From an uncultured Prevotellaceae bacterium (GTDB lineage: Bacteria > Bacteroidota > Bacteroidia > Bacteroidales > Muribaculaceae): DNA of 64,000 nucleotides. Each line of letters starts with the position of its first letter. Within the stretch, counting starts at the first letter, position 1. The position numbers and the translations under genes were made by a program. The notes beneath the pieces are model-generated. The model searched no databases. It was given only the letters and a program-made list of their open reading frames with translations, and was not told the DNA's origin. Shown here one piece after another: positions 24,707 to 34,116 of the stretch. The DNA lies in the NCBI GenBank assembly GCA_947169265.1, contig CAMVPC010000006.1, forward strand, positions 46,915 to 110,914. The letters are read 5' to 3'.

Positions 24707-26131
24707 TTATTGATTGAGATGAATGGTGAAACGGGTGTACACGCCGTCGCCGCCGCTGCCGTCGTAGAGGCCGCGCAGGAACTGCTCAAGGCCGAAGGTG
24801 GTCGTGGCGTCGGGCACGCGGTCGTCGGCAGTCGAGGCGATGGGCACCCACGCGGGGAACGAGCGGTTGAGTTCCACGGTGAGCTCGTCGCGACTTGTCG
24901 CGGGTTTGCCGGTGAAGGTGAGCAGGTGGGTCTTGCCCTCGAGGTACTCGCGGTTGTTATTGTTGAAGTCGTCCTCGTTGAGGCGGCGAATGGTGAGTTT
25001 GTAGCCGCTTTGCGAGCGCACGTTGTAGTGCGCGGCGTCGGTCACGTAGTCGTCGGGCAGGCACAGCGGTGCCAGGTTGGCGGCCACACTGAACGAGAGC
25101 TTGCCCGTGGTGCGGTCGCCTTCCACGTGGGTGAGCGTGAGGGCCGCGTCGCGGTCGAGGCGGTAGCGGCCGGCGTCCTGCCACCAGTCGAGCACGATGC
25201 TCACGTCGACGTCACGCGTGGGCTGGTTGAAGCGGAACGTGTGGCGGGCGCCCGGCGGCGAGAGCAACCGCGCGTAGCGGCTGTCGCCGGCGAGGCGGTC
25301 GAGCGTGGCGATGTCGGCAATGACAATGAGGTAGAAGGGCCGTGTGCCGTGATAAGCGACCGGGGCGCCGTTATAGGGGTAGTAGTTGCCGTGGTAATCG
25401 CCATCGAAGCGGCTCACCACAAACGACTTGTTTTGGTTCTTCTTCATCAGCGACATGGCCAGCGACTGCTCTTCGTTGAAGATTTTATCGACGCTAAGCT
25501 CGCGCGTGTCGGCCGGCGAGTAAATCATGTCGGTCACCAGCACGGCGATGCCGCCGGCAGGCTGCGCCGCCAGGATTTTCTCGAAGATGCGCTTGAAATC
25601 GGTGGTCGCCGCGTTGCCCACTCCTGCCGTACTCGCATAGATGTCACGGTCCTGCAGGAAGTCGTCCACACTGCCACGGTAAGGATAAATGTCGTCGTTG
25701 ACGATGTGGATGGCCACCTTGTCGCCCGGGAAAAAGTTAATCAGGTCGTTCACTGCCTTCTTGAGCTGGCCGGCGCCGCCCGGTGTGTCGTAAGGTGTCA
25801 TCGAGCCGCTGCGCTCAAAGTAAATCGTGAGTGAAGGCTCGCCTTGTCCGTAACCGCCAATGTTCCACGTCATGGGCGGACGAAGGCCCTGCCCCACGCC
25901 GTTGATAAACTCTTGCAGGCGCACCTTGTCGATGGTGCCCTGCTCGGTGAGCAACTGCCCGTAGCGACCCGGGTCGACCGTGATCAGGCGGCAGATGCTG
26001 TCGTAGCGGGCCGCCGTCGTGTCGCCGCTAAGGAAGGCGTCGCGCACGGCGCGCTCCACGGCGTCGCCCGTGCAGGCGGCAAGCGTGAGCGCCACTACCG
26101 CCGCCATAAAAAAACGTGCTATCATTTTCAT
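24707..26131 (-). CDS. Lipoprotein with von Willebrand A-like domain
   Basis: 474 residues; the ATG at 26131 gives a lipoprotein signal ending LTLAAC (lipid Cys at 20). A long upstream extension of the open frame is shadow sequence opposite the thioesterase gene. At about 100-111, PSLTIYFERSGSM resembles the first strand and MIDAS loop of a vWA domain, with Glu in place of the first Asp (ERSGS for DxSxS). GGIAVLVTDMIYS and the Thr/Asp pattern that follows support the fold. The second half is beta-rich (about 300-460; HTFRFNQPTRDVDVSIVLDW). Probably membrane-anchored and facing the periplasm or surface; function unknown. Confidence 0.75.
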   Translation of the reverse strand: MKMIARFFMAAVVALTLAACTGDAVERAVRDAFLSGDTTAARYDSICRLITVDPGRYGQLLTEQGTIDKVRLQEFINGVGQGLRPPMTWNIGGYGQGEPSLTIYFERSGSMTPYDTPGGAGQLKKAVNDLINFFPGDKVAIHIVNDDIYPYRGSVDDFLQDRDIYASTAGVGNAATTDFKRIFEKILAAQPAGGIAVLVTDMIYSPADTRELSVDKIFNEEQSLAMSLMKKNQNKSFVVSRFDGDYHGNYYPYNGAPVAYHGTRPFYLIVIADIATLDRLAGDSRYARLLSPPGARHTFRFNQPTRDVDVSIVLDWWQDAGRYRLDRDAALTLTHVEGDRTTGKLSFSVAANLAPLCLPDDYVTDAAHYNVRSQSGYKLTIRRLNEDDFNNNNREYLEGKTHLLTFTGKPATSRDELTVELNRSFPAWVPIASTADDRVPDATTTFGLEQFLRGLYDGSGGDGVYTRFTIHLNQ

Positions 26132-26136
26132 GCCCA

Positions 26137-26169
26137 CAAAATTACGAAATTCGTACAAATTGAGTGCAA
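26137..26169 (-). promoter_or_regulatory. Promoter of the vWA-like lipoprotein gene
   Basis: On the minus strand TTG (26167-26169), 22 bases, TAATTTTG (26137-26144), immediately before the ATG at 26131. If it is used, the leader is nearly absent. Confidence 0.45.
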
Positions 26170-26213
26170 TGCGAAATGAAAAAAATGTGATTTTCATCAA
26201 AAGCGGGTGACTG

Positions 26214-26244
26214 TTGCCGATGTCGTGAAAAACGGCTACCTTTG
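26214..26244 (+). promoter_or_regulatory. Promoter of the acyl-ACP thioesterase gene
   Basis: TTG at 26214-26216, 20 bases, TACCTTTG at 26237-26244, 52 bases before the ATG. Confidence 0.7.
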
Positions 26245-26296
26245 CGCTCGAATTATAGAGAAGAACCAAGTTGTAACCCCTACTAAAAAAGAAGAG

Positions 26297-27088
26297 ATGC
26301 TTACACAAGGAAAATATAGCCACACTTACACGGCGACGGCCAAGGATATCACGCCGTCTTACACGCTCACGCCCGACGCGCTGCTGATGTATTTCCAGGA
26401 CTGTTTCGCGCGCCTGATGACGATACATCATCTCGCGGCGTTCGACATTGTGAAACAGCGGCGAATGTGGGTCATCACCGAGGTGCTGATTGACATAAGC
26501 CCGGCGGTGACTTTTTGGTCCGAAGACTTCACCGTGGAACTGTGGGTGAGCGAGTTGACCTCGCTGCGCATCTATTGCGACTTTCGCATCGTCGGTAAGA
26601 ATGCCGGGCAGTTGATAGCCAAGGGTACCAGCCAGTGGAACATCCTCAATCTCGACACGAAACGCTTGGAAACGACCGATTTCCTTGCCTCCCGCTTGAC
26701 GGTGGTGCCTGAACTGATGGTGGACAATCATAAGAAAGTGAGGTTTCCCAAGCCGCAAAGCTGCGACATGGAGCTTGAGCACCGTGCCACTCGCCTCGAC
26801 CTGGATTTTAACCGGCATGTGAGCAACCGCAGTTACGTGAGCATCGCGCTGCTTACCATGCCCGCCGAGGTGGCGGCGACCCACGCGTTGTCGTCGCTCA
26901 CGGTCCACTGGTTGCGTGAAACCTATCTTGATGAGCTCATCACGTGCCGCATGGCGCGCACCGGCGACGGCTGTTTCCTGCACACGCTCACTAACGGCGA
27001 GGGCGTGACGGTGTGCGAGCTCATTAGCCGGTGGCGGCCTCAACCCCACGTAGTCGACGTGAGCGAGGTGCTCGGCCGCGACTTGTGA
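26297..27088 (+). CDS. Acyl-ACP thioesterase
   Basis: 263 residues from the ATG at 26297 (MLTQGKYSHTY); the frame opens 30 codons earlier but crosses the promoter. It is a double hot-dog protein of the bacterial FatA/OleTE type: KDITPSYTLTPDALLMYFQD begins the first hot-dog, and the second begins at the catalytic region RLDLDFNRHVSNRSYV, where Asn and His of DFNRHVSN match the active-site Asn/His of plant and bacterial acyl-ACP thioesterases. It releases free fatty acids from acyl-ACP in the cytoplasm. A single-gene transcript, divergent from the lipoprotein. Confidence 0.9.
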   Translation: MLTQGKYSHTYTATAKDITPSYTLTPDALLMYFQDCFARLMTIHHLAAFDIVKQRRMWVITEVLIDISPAVTFWSEDFTVELWVSELTSLRIYCDFRIVGKNAGQLIAKGTSQWNILNLDTKRLETTDFLASRLTVVPELMVDNHKKVRFPKPQSCDMELEHRATRLDLDFNRHVSNRSYVSIALLTMPAEVAATHALSSLTVHWLRETYLDELITCRMARTGDGCFLHTLTNGEGVTVCELISRWRPQPHVVDVSEVLGRDL

Positions 27089-27110
27089 CCGCAAAAAATC
27101 GGTCGCGTGA

Positions 27111-27140
27111 TTGTGGCGTGGAATAATTTTTGTATATTTG
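27111..27140 (+). promoter_or_regulatory. Promoter of the secreted Ntn-hydrolase gene
   Basis: TTG at 27111-27113, 19 bases, TATATTTG at 27133-27140, 35 bases before the ATG at 27176. Confidence 0.7.
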
Positions 27141-27175
27141 CACTTGTTTTATTCATTCATTATTTTGCGACTACG

Positions 27176-28591
27176 ATGAAACGATTTTTTGCGTTATTTC
27201 TTGTGGCATTGTGCGTTGGCGCGGCTTATGCGTGCACATCGGTGATAGCGTCGGGGCGTGTTACCGCCGACGGGCGTCCGTTCATTTTCAAGAATCGCGA
27301 CTCGAGCGATGGCACCCACAATTCGCTCATTACGTTGAAAGGGGCCAAATATCGGTATGTGGGCGTGGTGAACCGCACGTCGTCGTCCAGCCCCACAAGC
27401 ATGTGGTACGGTCACAACGAGGCCGGTTTCGCGATACTCAACACGGTGTCGTACTATTTCAACAGCGCGACATCCAAGGCCAACACGAGCGCGGGCTCGC
27501 TGATGAAGCGCGCCCTGGGCGAGTGTGCCACGGTCGATGAGTTTGAGGCACTGTTGCACAAGACGCAGCAAGAAGGCTTGTCGGTGGTGCTGAGCACAAA
27601 CTTCGCGGTGATGGACTCGCTGGGCAATGTGGCCTATTTCGAGGCGAGCAACAAGAGCTACACGAAGTTTGACGCCAACGACGAGACGGTGGCCCCCGAC
27701 GGCTACCTGGTGCGCACCAACTACTCGTTCACCAGCCCTTACTACGCTACCACCAATCATGTGGGCGAGCAACGCTACAAGGCGGCCCACAAGTATATCG
27801 AAGATACCTTCGCGGGCGGCAAGATTGACGCTGTGCAACTCGTGCACGAGTTGCCGCGTTACCTTTATCACGGCGACCGCGAGGTGAATCTGTGGGACGA
27901 CGTGCCCGAGAATTACAACGACGTGCGCCACACCTACTTCAGCAACTACATCCCGCGCTACACCAGCGTGTCGGCCTCGCTCATGCAGGGCGTCACGTCT
28001 GGCGAGCCGGCCAAGACCACAGTGAGCTGGATAGCGATGGGGTGGCCGTGCGGATCGTTCACGGTGCCCATTGTCATCACGCCGTCGATGGCGTTGCCCG
28101 CGGTGGTGAGGCGCAGCGACAGCGACTACAAGAGCGAGATGTGCTCGGGTTCGCTGGAACTGAAGAGCAAGGTTTTCAGCGTGCAGCACAACGGCACGCT
28201 GAGTACCGACAGCATCGACCTTTCAAAACTCATTAACAAGCGGCAAACGGGCATCCTGCAACAGGTGATGAAGGCCGACGCCGTAGTGTGCGAGCGGGGC
28301 TTGCCCTTGCTTGAGAATTTCAGGGCGGGTACGGCGAGTGACGCCGACGTCGCGGCTTATTATGAGTGGGTCGATGAAACGTGGCGTGAGTTTTTCGACG
28401 CGGCTATCAAGACAGGCGAATACCTTCCCGGTGACGTCAACGGCGAAGGTCTCGTGAGCGGTGCCGACGTGACCGCGCTCTACAACAAGCTGCTCGACGG
28501 CAAGCGCGTCGACGGCGATGCCGATGTGAACGGCGACACCGTGGTGAGCGGCGCCGACGTGACGGCCCTCTATAACCTTTTGTTGCAGTAA
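27176..28591 (+). CDS. Secreted C45/choloylglycine-hydrolase-like Ntn-hydrolase with dockerin
   Basis: 471 residues. The ATG at 27176 opens a signal peptide whose cleavage after AAYA exposes Cys20, and the next residues CTSVIASGRVTADGRPF and FKNRDSS are those of N-terminal-nucleophile hydrolases (penicillin V acylase, bile-salt hydrolase, acid ceramidase-like families) with Cys as nucleophile. RDSS and the later Asn/Arg positions fit the oxyanion and substrate pocket. Residues 418-471 are a type I dockerin (DVNGEGLVSGADVTALYNKL; DVNGDTVVSGADVTALYNLL). A dockerin on an Ntn-amidase is unusual. Likely hydrolyses an amide outside the cell; the substrate is unknown. A decayed partial copy lies just downstream. 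Confidence 0.85.
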   Translation: MKRFFALFLVALCVGAAYACTSVIASGRVTADGRPFIFKNRDSSDGTHNSLITLKGAKYRYVGVVNRTSSSSPTSMWYGHNEAGFAILNTVSYYFNSATSKANTSAGSLMKRALGECATVDEFEALLHKTQQEGLSVVLSTNFAVMDSLGNVAYFEASNKSYTKFDANDETVAPDGYLVRTNYSFTSPYYATTNHVGEQRYKAAHKYIEDTFAGGKIDAVQLVHELPRYLYHGDREVNLWDDVPENYNDVRHTYFSNYIPRYTSVSASLMQGVTSGEPAKTTVSWIAMGWPCGSFTVPIVITPSMALPAVVRRSDSDYKSEMCSGSLELKSKVFSVQHNGTLSTDSIDLSKLINKRQTGILQQVMKADAVVCERGLPLLENFRAGTASDADVAAYYEWVDETWREFFDAAIKTGEYLPGDVNGEGLVSGADVTALYNKLLDGKRVDGDADVNGDTVVSGADVTALYNLLLQ

Positions 28592-28636
28592 AAAAGGCAC
28601 GACCACACAAAATTGCCTCACATTCATTTCTCTTAA

Positions 28637-28747
28637 TGCACGGGCTCGGTATAGCTCAAGGACAAGGTTCTCAGCATCTATCATGACGGGGGGTAGCAAG
28701 CCGTCAGCATCGACCTCTCGAAACCCATCAATAAGAAGAGACGCCGG
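28637..28747 (+). pseudogene. Decayed fragment of the Ntn-hydrolase gene
   Basis: In one frame the 37 codons read CTGSV*LKDKVLS then IYHDGG*QAVSIDLSKPINK. They align without gaps to CSGSLELKSKVFS and VQHNGTLSTDSIDLSKLINK of the intact gene just upstream (around 28141-28240). Two stop codons interrupt it (28652-28654 and 28694-28696). No start and no flanking homology were found, so this is the remains of a second, tandem copy that has mostly been deleted. Confidence 0.75.
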
Positions 28748-28768
28748 ACATCGCGCCCAGCGTCTCTT
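28736..28768. terminator. Hairpin between convergent genes
   Basis: AAGAGACGC (28736-28744) pairs with GCGTCTCTT (28760-28768), loop 15 bases, lying between the convergent hydrolase (plus) and the 1625-residue protein (minus). AT-rich sequence follows on the plus side. A weak to moderate terminator candidate. Confidence 0.4.
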
Positions 28769-28809
28769 GGAATAATATTTACACGCTATTTTACTATTTT
28801 GTCATCCAA

Positions 28810-31800
28810 TCATTTGATGAATTTGGTGGTGTCGACGGTGCCGTCGGCGTAGCGGGTGACCTTCACGTTCACGCCGGTGAAGGGCTTGCTTGAGGCCTTG
28901 CCGGTGACGTCGTAGTAGATAACCTCGCTCACCTGCTTGGCGGCCATGACGTCGTTCACGCCGGTGACGATTTTGTTGTTGGTGATGCTGTAAGGAATGG
29001 TCTGTTCCACGACGTAGAACTTGCCGTCGCCCTGCGCGGCGCTGTCGGCGCGTCGCGGCGCCGCCGAGCCGCCATTGTGCTGGGCGGGAATGTTCTCACT
29101 CTTGGTGAAGTAAGCGCGCACGATGAAAGAGAGCGGGAGCTCGCTAATCTCGCCATCGCCGTTACCCACCTTGCGTGCGCCGAAGGTGGCGTTCCACACA
29201 TTGACGTTTTCGTCGGGGTGCTTTTTGCCAATCATGTACTTGGTGATGTCGGCATCGCCGCCTATCGTGCACTCGGTGTCGGTGCCGTTAGTGATTTCCT
29301 CGAACTTGATGGAGTTCATACCATCGCCAATCGACTCGCCCACGCGGTCCTCGTAGCCCACGCCCTCGCGTTCGCCAAGAAGGTTGGTGGGGGCTTGACG
29401 CCATGCGCGCACCTTGTAGAGCTGGAAGCCTTTGGGCACGTTGGCGGTGCTGAACTGCAGGAACACGTTGTAGTAGGCATACTTGTCGCCGTTCACTGTC
29501 CACGTGTAGCTGCTCATGTTGGGCAAGCTCGGGTCTTCGACCACGCTCGCGCTGAACTTGCCGATGGCCGTGTTCTGGAGCGGGCCGCCATAGGTGTTGT
29601 AGTCGCGGCGGGCGTTGCCGTCCACATCCTTACCGGTGGTGAAAGTCTCGACCACGGGAGCATACACATAAGCTCCGATAGTATTCGGAATGTATTCGTC
29701 AACAAAAGTTGCGGTGGCTGTTCCGCCTGACACCGAAACCTCGTCGTTAGTCTCATTATCGGTGTCGGGATTCATGCTGACGGTGTAGTAGTCACCCTGG
29801 TTCATTGCCAACCCTGTGGGCGGGCAGTCTTGCTCGTCGTCGTTGTCACCCACTTCATTGACGATGTAACGTTCCTCACCCTCGCTCCAGCGGTAAGTGT
29901 CGTAGCGAAGGATTTCAGTTCGGGAGCTGTACTGCACATCCACGCCGAACTTTACGTCCTCTTCGATGCCGAGCGATGGCATCACACCGGTCTCGCCGTC
30001 AACTTCTTCCTGTGTGAACGAGCCGTTGATTTGCGATGCGGCCTTGTAGATAGTCACGCGGAATGCGTTACCGTGAGCCTCATTGAAGTTGTGCTCGCCG
30101 TTTCCGATGATGCTGAAATTCACCTCATAGATATACTGGCTTGGGTGCTCGTTGTTAGAAACGTCAACTACAAAGTTGTCGCACAGCACAAGGTCGCCAA
30201 AGTTCACATATTTAACACCATTCACCGTGTTATAAGTGAAGTCTTGAGTCCACGAAGTGGATGAGGGGTTAGCGTGATAGCCGACATAGCCGCCTTGTTT
30301 TGCACGCGGGAACTCGTTTTGTGCGCTCTGGTTCTGCATCTCAATGCGGATGGTGCCTCCGGTGCCGTTAGCGTTAGTGGCAGTGATGGTAGCTGTTGCG
30401 ACGGTAACAGGGTTCTCGTCGGTAGAGCTGGTTTTGCGGGTGAAAGTAAACACATTCTGTGAGCCGGGGTTTGACGACACGTTGGTCTGTGTGATACCAC
30501 CAACATTGTTGCACAACTTGAAGCGGTTGCTGTAGCAGTTAGTCACAGTCTCGGGGTTGAAACGGCTGTAGTGCGACAGTTCCACGAGCGAAACAAGCTC
30601 TTTCGGGTCTTTACCCGGGATGATATAGCTCATCTGGTTAGACATCTGCAGGCTCAAGAAGTGACCGGTGTCATAACCTTGGATGGCGTAAGTCACCTGC
30701 TGGCTGGAGTTTTGGCGCGCCACATACACGTTAGGATAGTTCTTTACCTGGCCGGCTTCCATTTGCAGCACGATGGGCACCTTGTTTTCCTCGCTGACCA
30801 CTTTGCCATTGGCATCGGTATATTCGCCGTTCTCATTCATGTAATACACGGACACATACTCGTCGCGGCCGGTCTCCTCGTTATAAACCACCTGATAGAG
30901 GAAAAACTCTTGTTCGTCACTCGGCAGGAACGCGTCGAGGTTGGTGCGCCAGTTGAGCTGGAGCATGTAGTAATCGTCTTCTTGCTTGGTGGGCGTGATT
31001 TCGTCCTGACGAATCACATACAGTCCCAGCGTGGGCCGGTGGCTCTGGTTGTAGTAGAGGTATTTCTCGTAGCTTACCGGGTCGCGATGGTCGTCCTTCA
31101 TCATGCGGTAGTCGGGGATGAAGAACATAAGGTCGCGCACGTCCTGGCAGTCGGCGGCACCGCTGTCATCACCGTACATCATGAAGTGGTGGTTCAACAG
31201 AGGCACCGAAGCGCAGTCGTGCTCCACGCCGAAGGTTTCCATGTTGATGAGGTCCTGATAGATGTCGTCGCGGCCATGTTCGGCGTCGGTGGCGACGGGG
31301 CTGTATTGCTCAAACATGTGGTAGAAGAGCGGATATCCGTAGGTGTCGACGAATTTGTCGAACTGGTTGCCATCTTCATCGGTCCAGTTAGTGGAGTTGA
31401 AATAGAAATAGGCCGGTGCGGCGATTTCATTGCCCAGGTAGAAGCCTTTGCCGTCGCTTTTGCGATAAACCGTGCTTTCGTGCTCGTTGTGAGCCCACCG
31501 CAGTTGTCCCTTGGTAAGGAGGAAGTACTTGTTCATCTTGTCGCAATCGATCTTGAAGAGGGTGCCGGCGTTGACACCGGTGCCGGTGCGCTTGGCTTCG
31601 GTCACTACACGAACCGACTTGAAGCAATAGCTAATGAAGTACTTGAGGTTAGAATAACTCTTGTTTTCCATCTGGCTCAAGTCGAAGTCGTCCTTCATCT
31701 CGACCAGCAACAGGGTGAGTCCGTCCTGGTAGGGCTTGTATTGCGTGGTGTCCATGTAGGCCGCATAGAGGTTGGTCTCGGGGTTGGCATATTTGATGGT

Positions 31801-33687
31801 GCCGGGGATGTTCCATCCGTAGCCGTTCTGGTAGGAATAGTAGGCGGCGTTGTCGTAACCTTTGCTGCTGCGCGAGATGGTACCCACGCCCGAATAGTAC
31901 ACGTCGTCATAGTCTTCGGAGCCTCCGGCGTCGGTGTAACCGCGCTTGAGGGTGCCGGGGATGGTGCGGTTAGTGTACACCTCACGCATCATGGCAATCA
32001 TCTGGTTGGGGTCGGTGGCCACCTCGTTGAGCGTGGACGTGTGGAACGTGCCGTTGTCGTCAATCCAGTCGTAACTGATGCCGGCGAAGAAGTCCTCGTC
32101 TTGCGTGACGTGGGTGACGCCGGCCATGTTGCCGTAGCCCTTCAAAGGGATGGTGACGGTGGCGCCGCCCATTGTGACGGTGAGCGTGCCGTTATAGTTG
32201 GTCATTGCCTTGGGGGCGAACGTCACGTTGATGTCGTTGGCGCCCGGTTTCAGGGTTACAGTCGAAGTGGCCGAGAACGGGGCCGATGTGGTGACGGTAG
32301 CGGTCACAGCCTCGCTGTTAGGATTCTCCACATAGGCGGTAAGAGTAGAGTTGGAGCCCACTTCGACGGCGCCGAAGTCAAGTTCGTCGGTCAACACAAC
32401 GGGCGGGTTTGGCTCAAACTCAAACGTTGTTTTCGGCATAAAACGGAACCGAGCATCAACGTATGACAGATTAAGGAATCCTCCTCTTGCGCCATTGCTG
32501 TTATATGAATAATAAGTGTTTCCTGACTTATATTCCACACCATACCAGTTGGTTGTCCCGGTATTGCCGGTTGAGGAATTAACAAGCTGAATAATCAGGT
32601 TTTTCCCGGCGGTATATTCAAGCGGAGTGTCAAACTCCACCTTCAAGGTGGTGGCATAACGGGTTGGGACGACAGTCGCGGTAGCTGTAGTACCTGAGAT
32701 TGTCAAAGCGCTTGCGCTGGTGAAATAAGTGGCGTTTGTCGTGCCTAAGGTCACCGTAATCTCACCATTGCGGAACTGAATGCCGTTATCGTTGGTGTAG
32801 AACGTGACCGACTTAATCTTCTTTCCTGACTCAAATCCCGCGTTTGCGAGCATTGAGGCAGGGTAAATTATTTGAGAAGTATTTCTGCTGCTATATCTTG
32901 CGCCATATACCGGTATAATCGCACTTGGCGTTGTGCCATCGGCGATGTCAATAGGCTCAATGGGCTCAACGTACTCCTTGGCCATTACCGTATTAATGTG
33001 ATAGGCCCAATAAGACCCTTCGGTATCCGAGCCGATAAGAATCTCAATGTTGTCGGCCAGGGTGAGCTTCTTGGCAGTGGCATTATACTTGAAGATAACG
33101 TCGGTGATGGTTTGGCTCGTGGTGTTGTATCCCACGAAATAGTCGTAGTCGTCACCATCTAATCCGAATACTTGCCCTGTGGGGAAGACGGCGCGGTCGC
33201 CGTCGATAGTTCCCTGGACCCAAGCGTCGGGAAGCCAGTAGTCGAGGCCGGCGACGTAAATGTTGTTGCCGTCGATGGCCACTTTCACCGTTTCGCGGAA
33301 GGTGATGAAGCCGCCACCGCCCACGTTATAGAAGTTGGTGGCGATTTTCCACTGTTCGGTGGTCGCCGAGGCCGGTGGGGCGTAGGCCCGTGCCTTGCGC
33401 GGCGCGCGAGCGGCTGTGCCGGCGTTGACCTTTGCCTTATGTGCCTGTGCTTTTGTTGTCGTGGCCGTGTGTGGCATGGTGACATTCAATGCGGTGTTCT
33501 CTTGCGCGCTTGCCGCAGTCTCTCCCACGGTGACCTTTTGGGTCGCGACAGGGCGGGGCTGCTGCGACGCGGTCTCGGGAAGACGCGCCGGCGCCTGAGG
33601 AGACCTCGCGTTTTGTGCGGTGGCGGTCGTGCTTGACCATGCCACTGCGGCTGCCATTAGCAGCAACTTGAAAATTAAATGCTTCAT
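28810..33687 (-). CDS. Very large secreted protein, choice-of-anchor D-like domain and T9SS-type C-terminus
   Basis: 1625 residues; the ATG at 33687 starts a signal peptide (MKHLIFKLLLMAAAVAWSS, cleavage near ATAQ). An Ala/Pro/Lys-rich linker (about 30-110) precedes beta-rich domains. An HYDIN/choice-of-anchor D-like segment lies near 436-525 (LDFGAVEVGSNSTLTAYVEN). The middle (about 600-1100) is rich in Tyr, Asp and Asn and unlike families I know (VEHDCASVPLLNHHFMMYGD). The C-terminal end (EVIYYDVTGK ... VKVTRYADGTVDTTKFIK) looks like a type A type-IX-secretion sorting domain or a related tail. It has no dockerin. Probably surface-exposed or released. No neighbours on its strand; the repeat tract lies upstream. 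Confidence 0.8.
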   Translation of the reverse strand: MKHLIFKLLLMAAAVAWSSTTATAQNARSPQAPARLPETASQQPRPVATQKVTVGETAASAQENTALNVTMPHTATTTKAQAHKAKVNAGTAARAPRKARAYAPPASATTEQWKIATNFYNVGGGGFITFRETVKVAIDGNNIYVAGLDYWLPDAWVQGTIDGDRAVFPTGQVFGLDGDDYDYFVGYNTTSQTITDVIFKYNATAKKLTLADNIEILIGSDTEGSYWAYHINTVMAKEYVEPIEPIDIADGTTPSAIIPVYGARYSSRNTSQIIYPASMLANAGFESGKKIKSVTFYTNDNGIQFRNGEITVTLGTTNATYFTSASALTISGTTATATVVPTRYATTLKVEFDTPLEYTAGKNLIIQLVNSSTGNTGTTNWYGVEYKSGNTYYSYNSNGARGGFLNLSYVDARFRFMPKTTFEFEPNPPVVLTDELDFGAVEVGSNSTLTAYVENPNSEAVTATVTTSAPFSATSTVTLKPGANDINVTFAPKAMTNYNGTLTVTMGGATVTIPLKGYGNMAGVTHVTQDEDFFAGISYDWIDDNGTFHTSTLNEVATDPNQMIAMMREVYTNRTIPGTLKRGYTDAGGSEDYDDVYYSGVGTISRSSKGYDNAAYYSYQNGYGWNIPGTIKYANPETNLYAAYMDTTQYKPYQDGLTLLLVEMKDDFDLSQMENKSYSNLKYFISYCFKSVRVVTEAKRTGTGVNAGTLFKIDCDKMNKYFLLTKGQLRWAHNEHESTVYRKSDGKGFYLGNEIAAPAYFYFNSTNWTDEDGNQFDKFVDTYGYPLFYHMFEQYSPVATDAEHGRDDIYQDLINMETFGVEHDCASVPLLNHHFMMYGDDSGAADCQDVRDLMFFIPDYRMMKDDHRDPVSYEKYLYYNQSHRPTLGLYVIRQDEITPTKQEDDYYMLQLNWRTNLDAFLPSDEQEFFLYQVVYNEETGRDEYVSVYYMNENGEYTDANGKVVSEENKVPIVLQMEAGQVKNYPNVYVARQNSSQQVTYAIQGYDTGHFLSLQMSNQMSYIIPGKDPKELVSLVELSHYSRFNPETVTNCYSNRFKLCNNVGGITQTNVSSNPGSQNVFTFTRKTSSTDENPVTVATATITATNANGTGGTIRIEMQNQSAQNEFPRAKQGGYVGYHANPSSTSWTQDFTYNTVNGVKYVNFGDLVLCDNFVVDVSNNEHPSQYIYEVNFSIIGNGEHNFNEAHGNAFRVTIYKAASQINGSFTQEEVDGETGVMPSLGIEEDVKFGVDVQYSSRTEILRYDTYRWSEGEERYIVNEVGDNDDEQDCPPTGLAMNQGDYYTVSMNPDTDNETNDEVSVSGGTATATFVDEYIPNTIGAYVYAPVVETFTTGKDVDGNARRDYNTYGGPLQNTAIGKFSASVVEDPSLPNMSSYTWTVNGDKYAYYNVFLQFSTANVPKGFQLYKVRAWRQAPTNLLGEREGVGYEDRVGESIGDGMNSIKFEEITNGTDTECTIGGDADITKYMIGKKHPDENVNVWNATFGARKVGNGDGEISELPLSFIVRAYFTKSENIPAQHNGGSAAPRRADSAAQGDGKFYVVEQTIPYSITNNKIVTGVNDVMAAKQVSEVIYYDVTGKASSKPFTGVNVKVTRYADGTVDTTKFIK

Positions 33688-34116
33688 AGTTGTATGTGAG
33701 TGTTTATTTGTGAAGCCCTTGCCCATTGTGGCAATGGGCACGAGCGATTAGAATGAAATTCAACTCTATTCTTGGGACAACTTTAAATCGAAACGAGCTT
33801 AAAACGTCTCAAGGATATTCATTTTTTAGTAATTGCCATTAATTGAAATGATTAATGGCGTATGTAAAAATTAATACCAACCATAAAAATGAGCGAATAA
33901 GGAAAATCTTATTGCAAAAATCCTATTTTCATCGGCAAATGTACTACCTTTTTTGGGATAAATCACAACATAAGTGGGTGAATTTAACAAATTTTAACTG
34001 TATGTATATACGTTCTGTATACAATTATTATGCTGTTTGCGATGATTGATAGGGCGTTACGTTTGTTGGTCCCCATCCGTTCAAGTCGAGCAGAAAAGCA
34101 AATTATTATTTGCCAA
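33688..34116. other. AT-rich intergenic segment, no gene seen
   Basis: 429 bases upstream of the large secreted protein, clearly more AT-rich than the coding DNA. Short open frames here lack codon bias and recognisable products. It must hold the promoter of the large gene, but no convincing TTG/TAnnTTTG pair was found on the minus strand. Confidence 0.6.

Noticed and set aside
30571..32466. 631-codon plus-strand frame opposite the 1625-residue protein
   Set aside because: Composition dominated by Val, Gly, His and Leu, typical of antisense to this codon use; no promoter or homologous motif.
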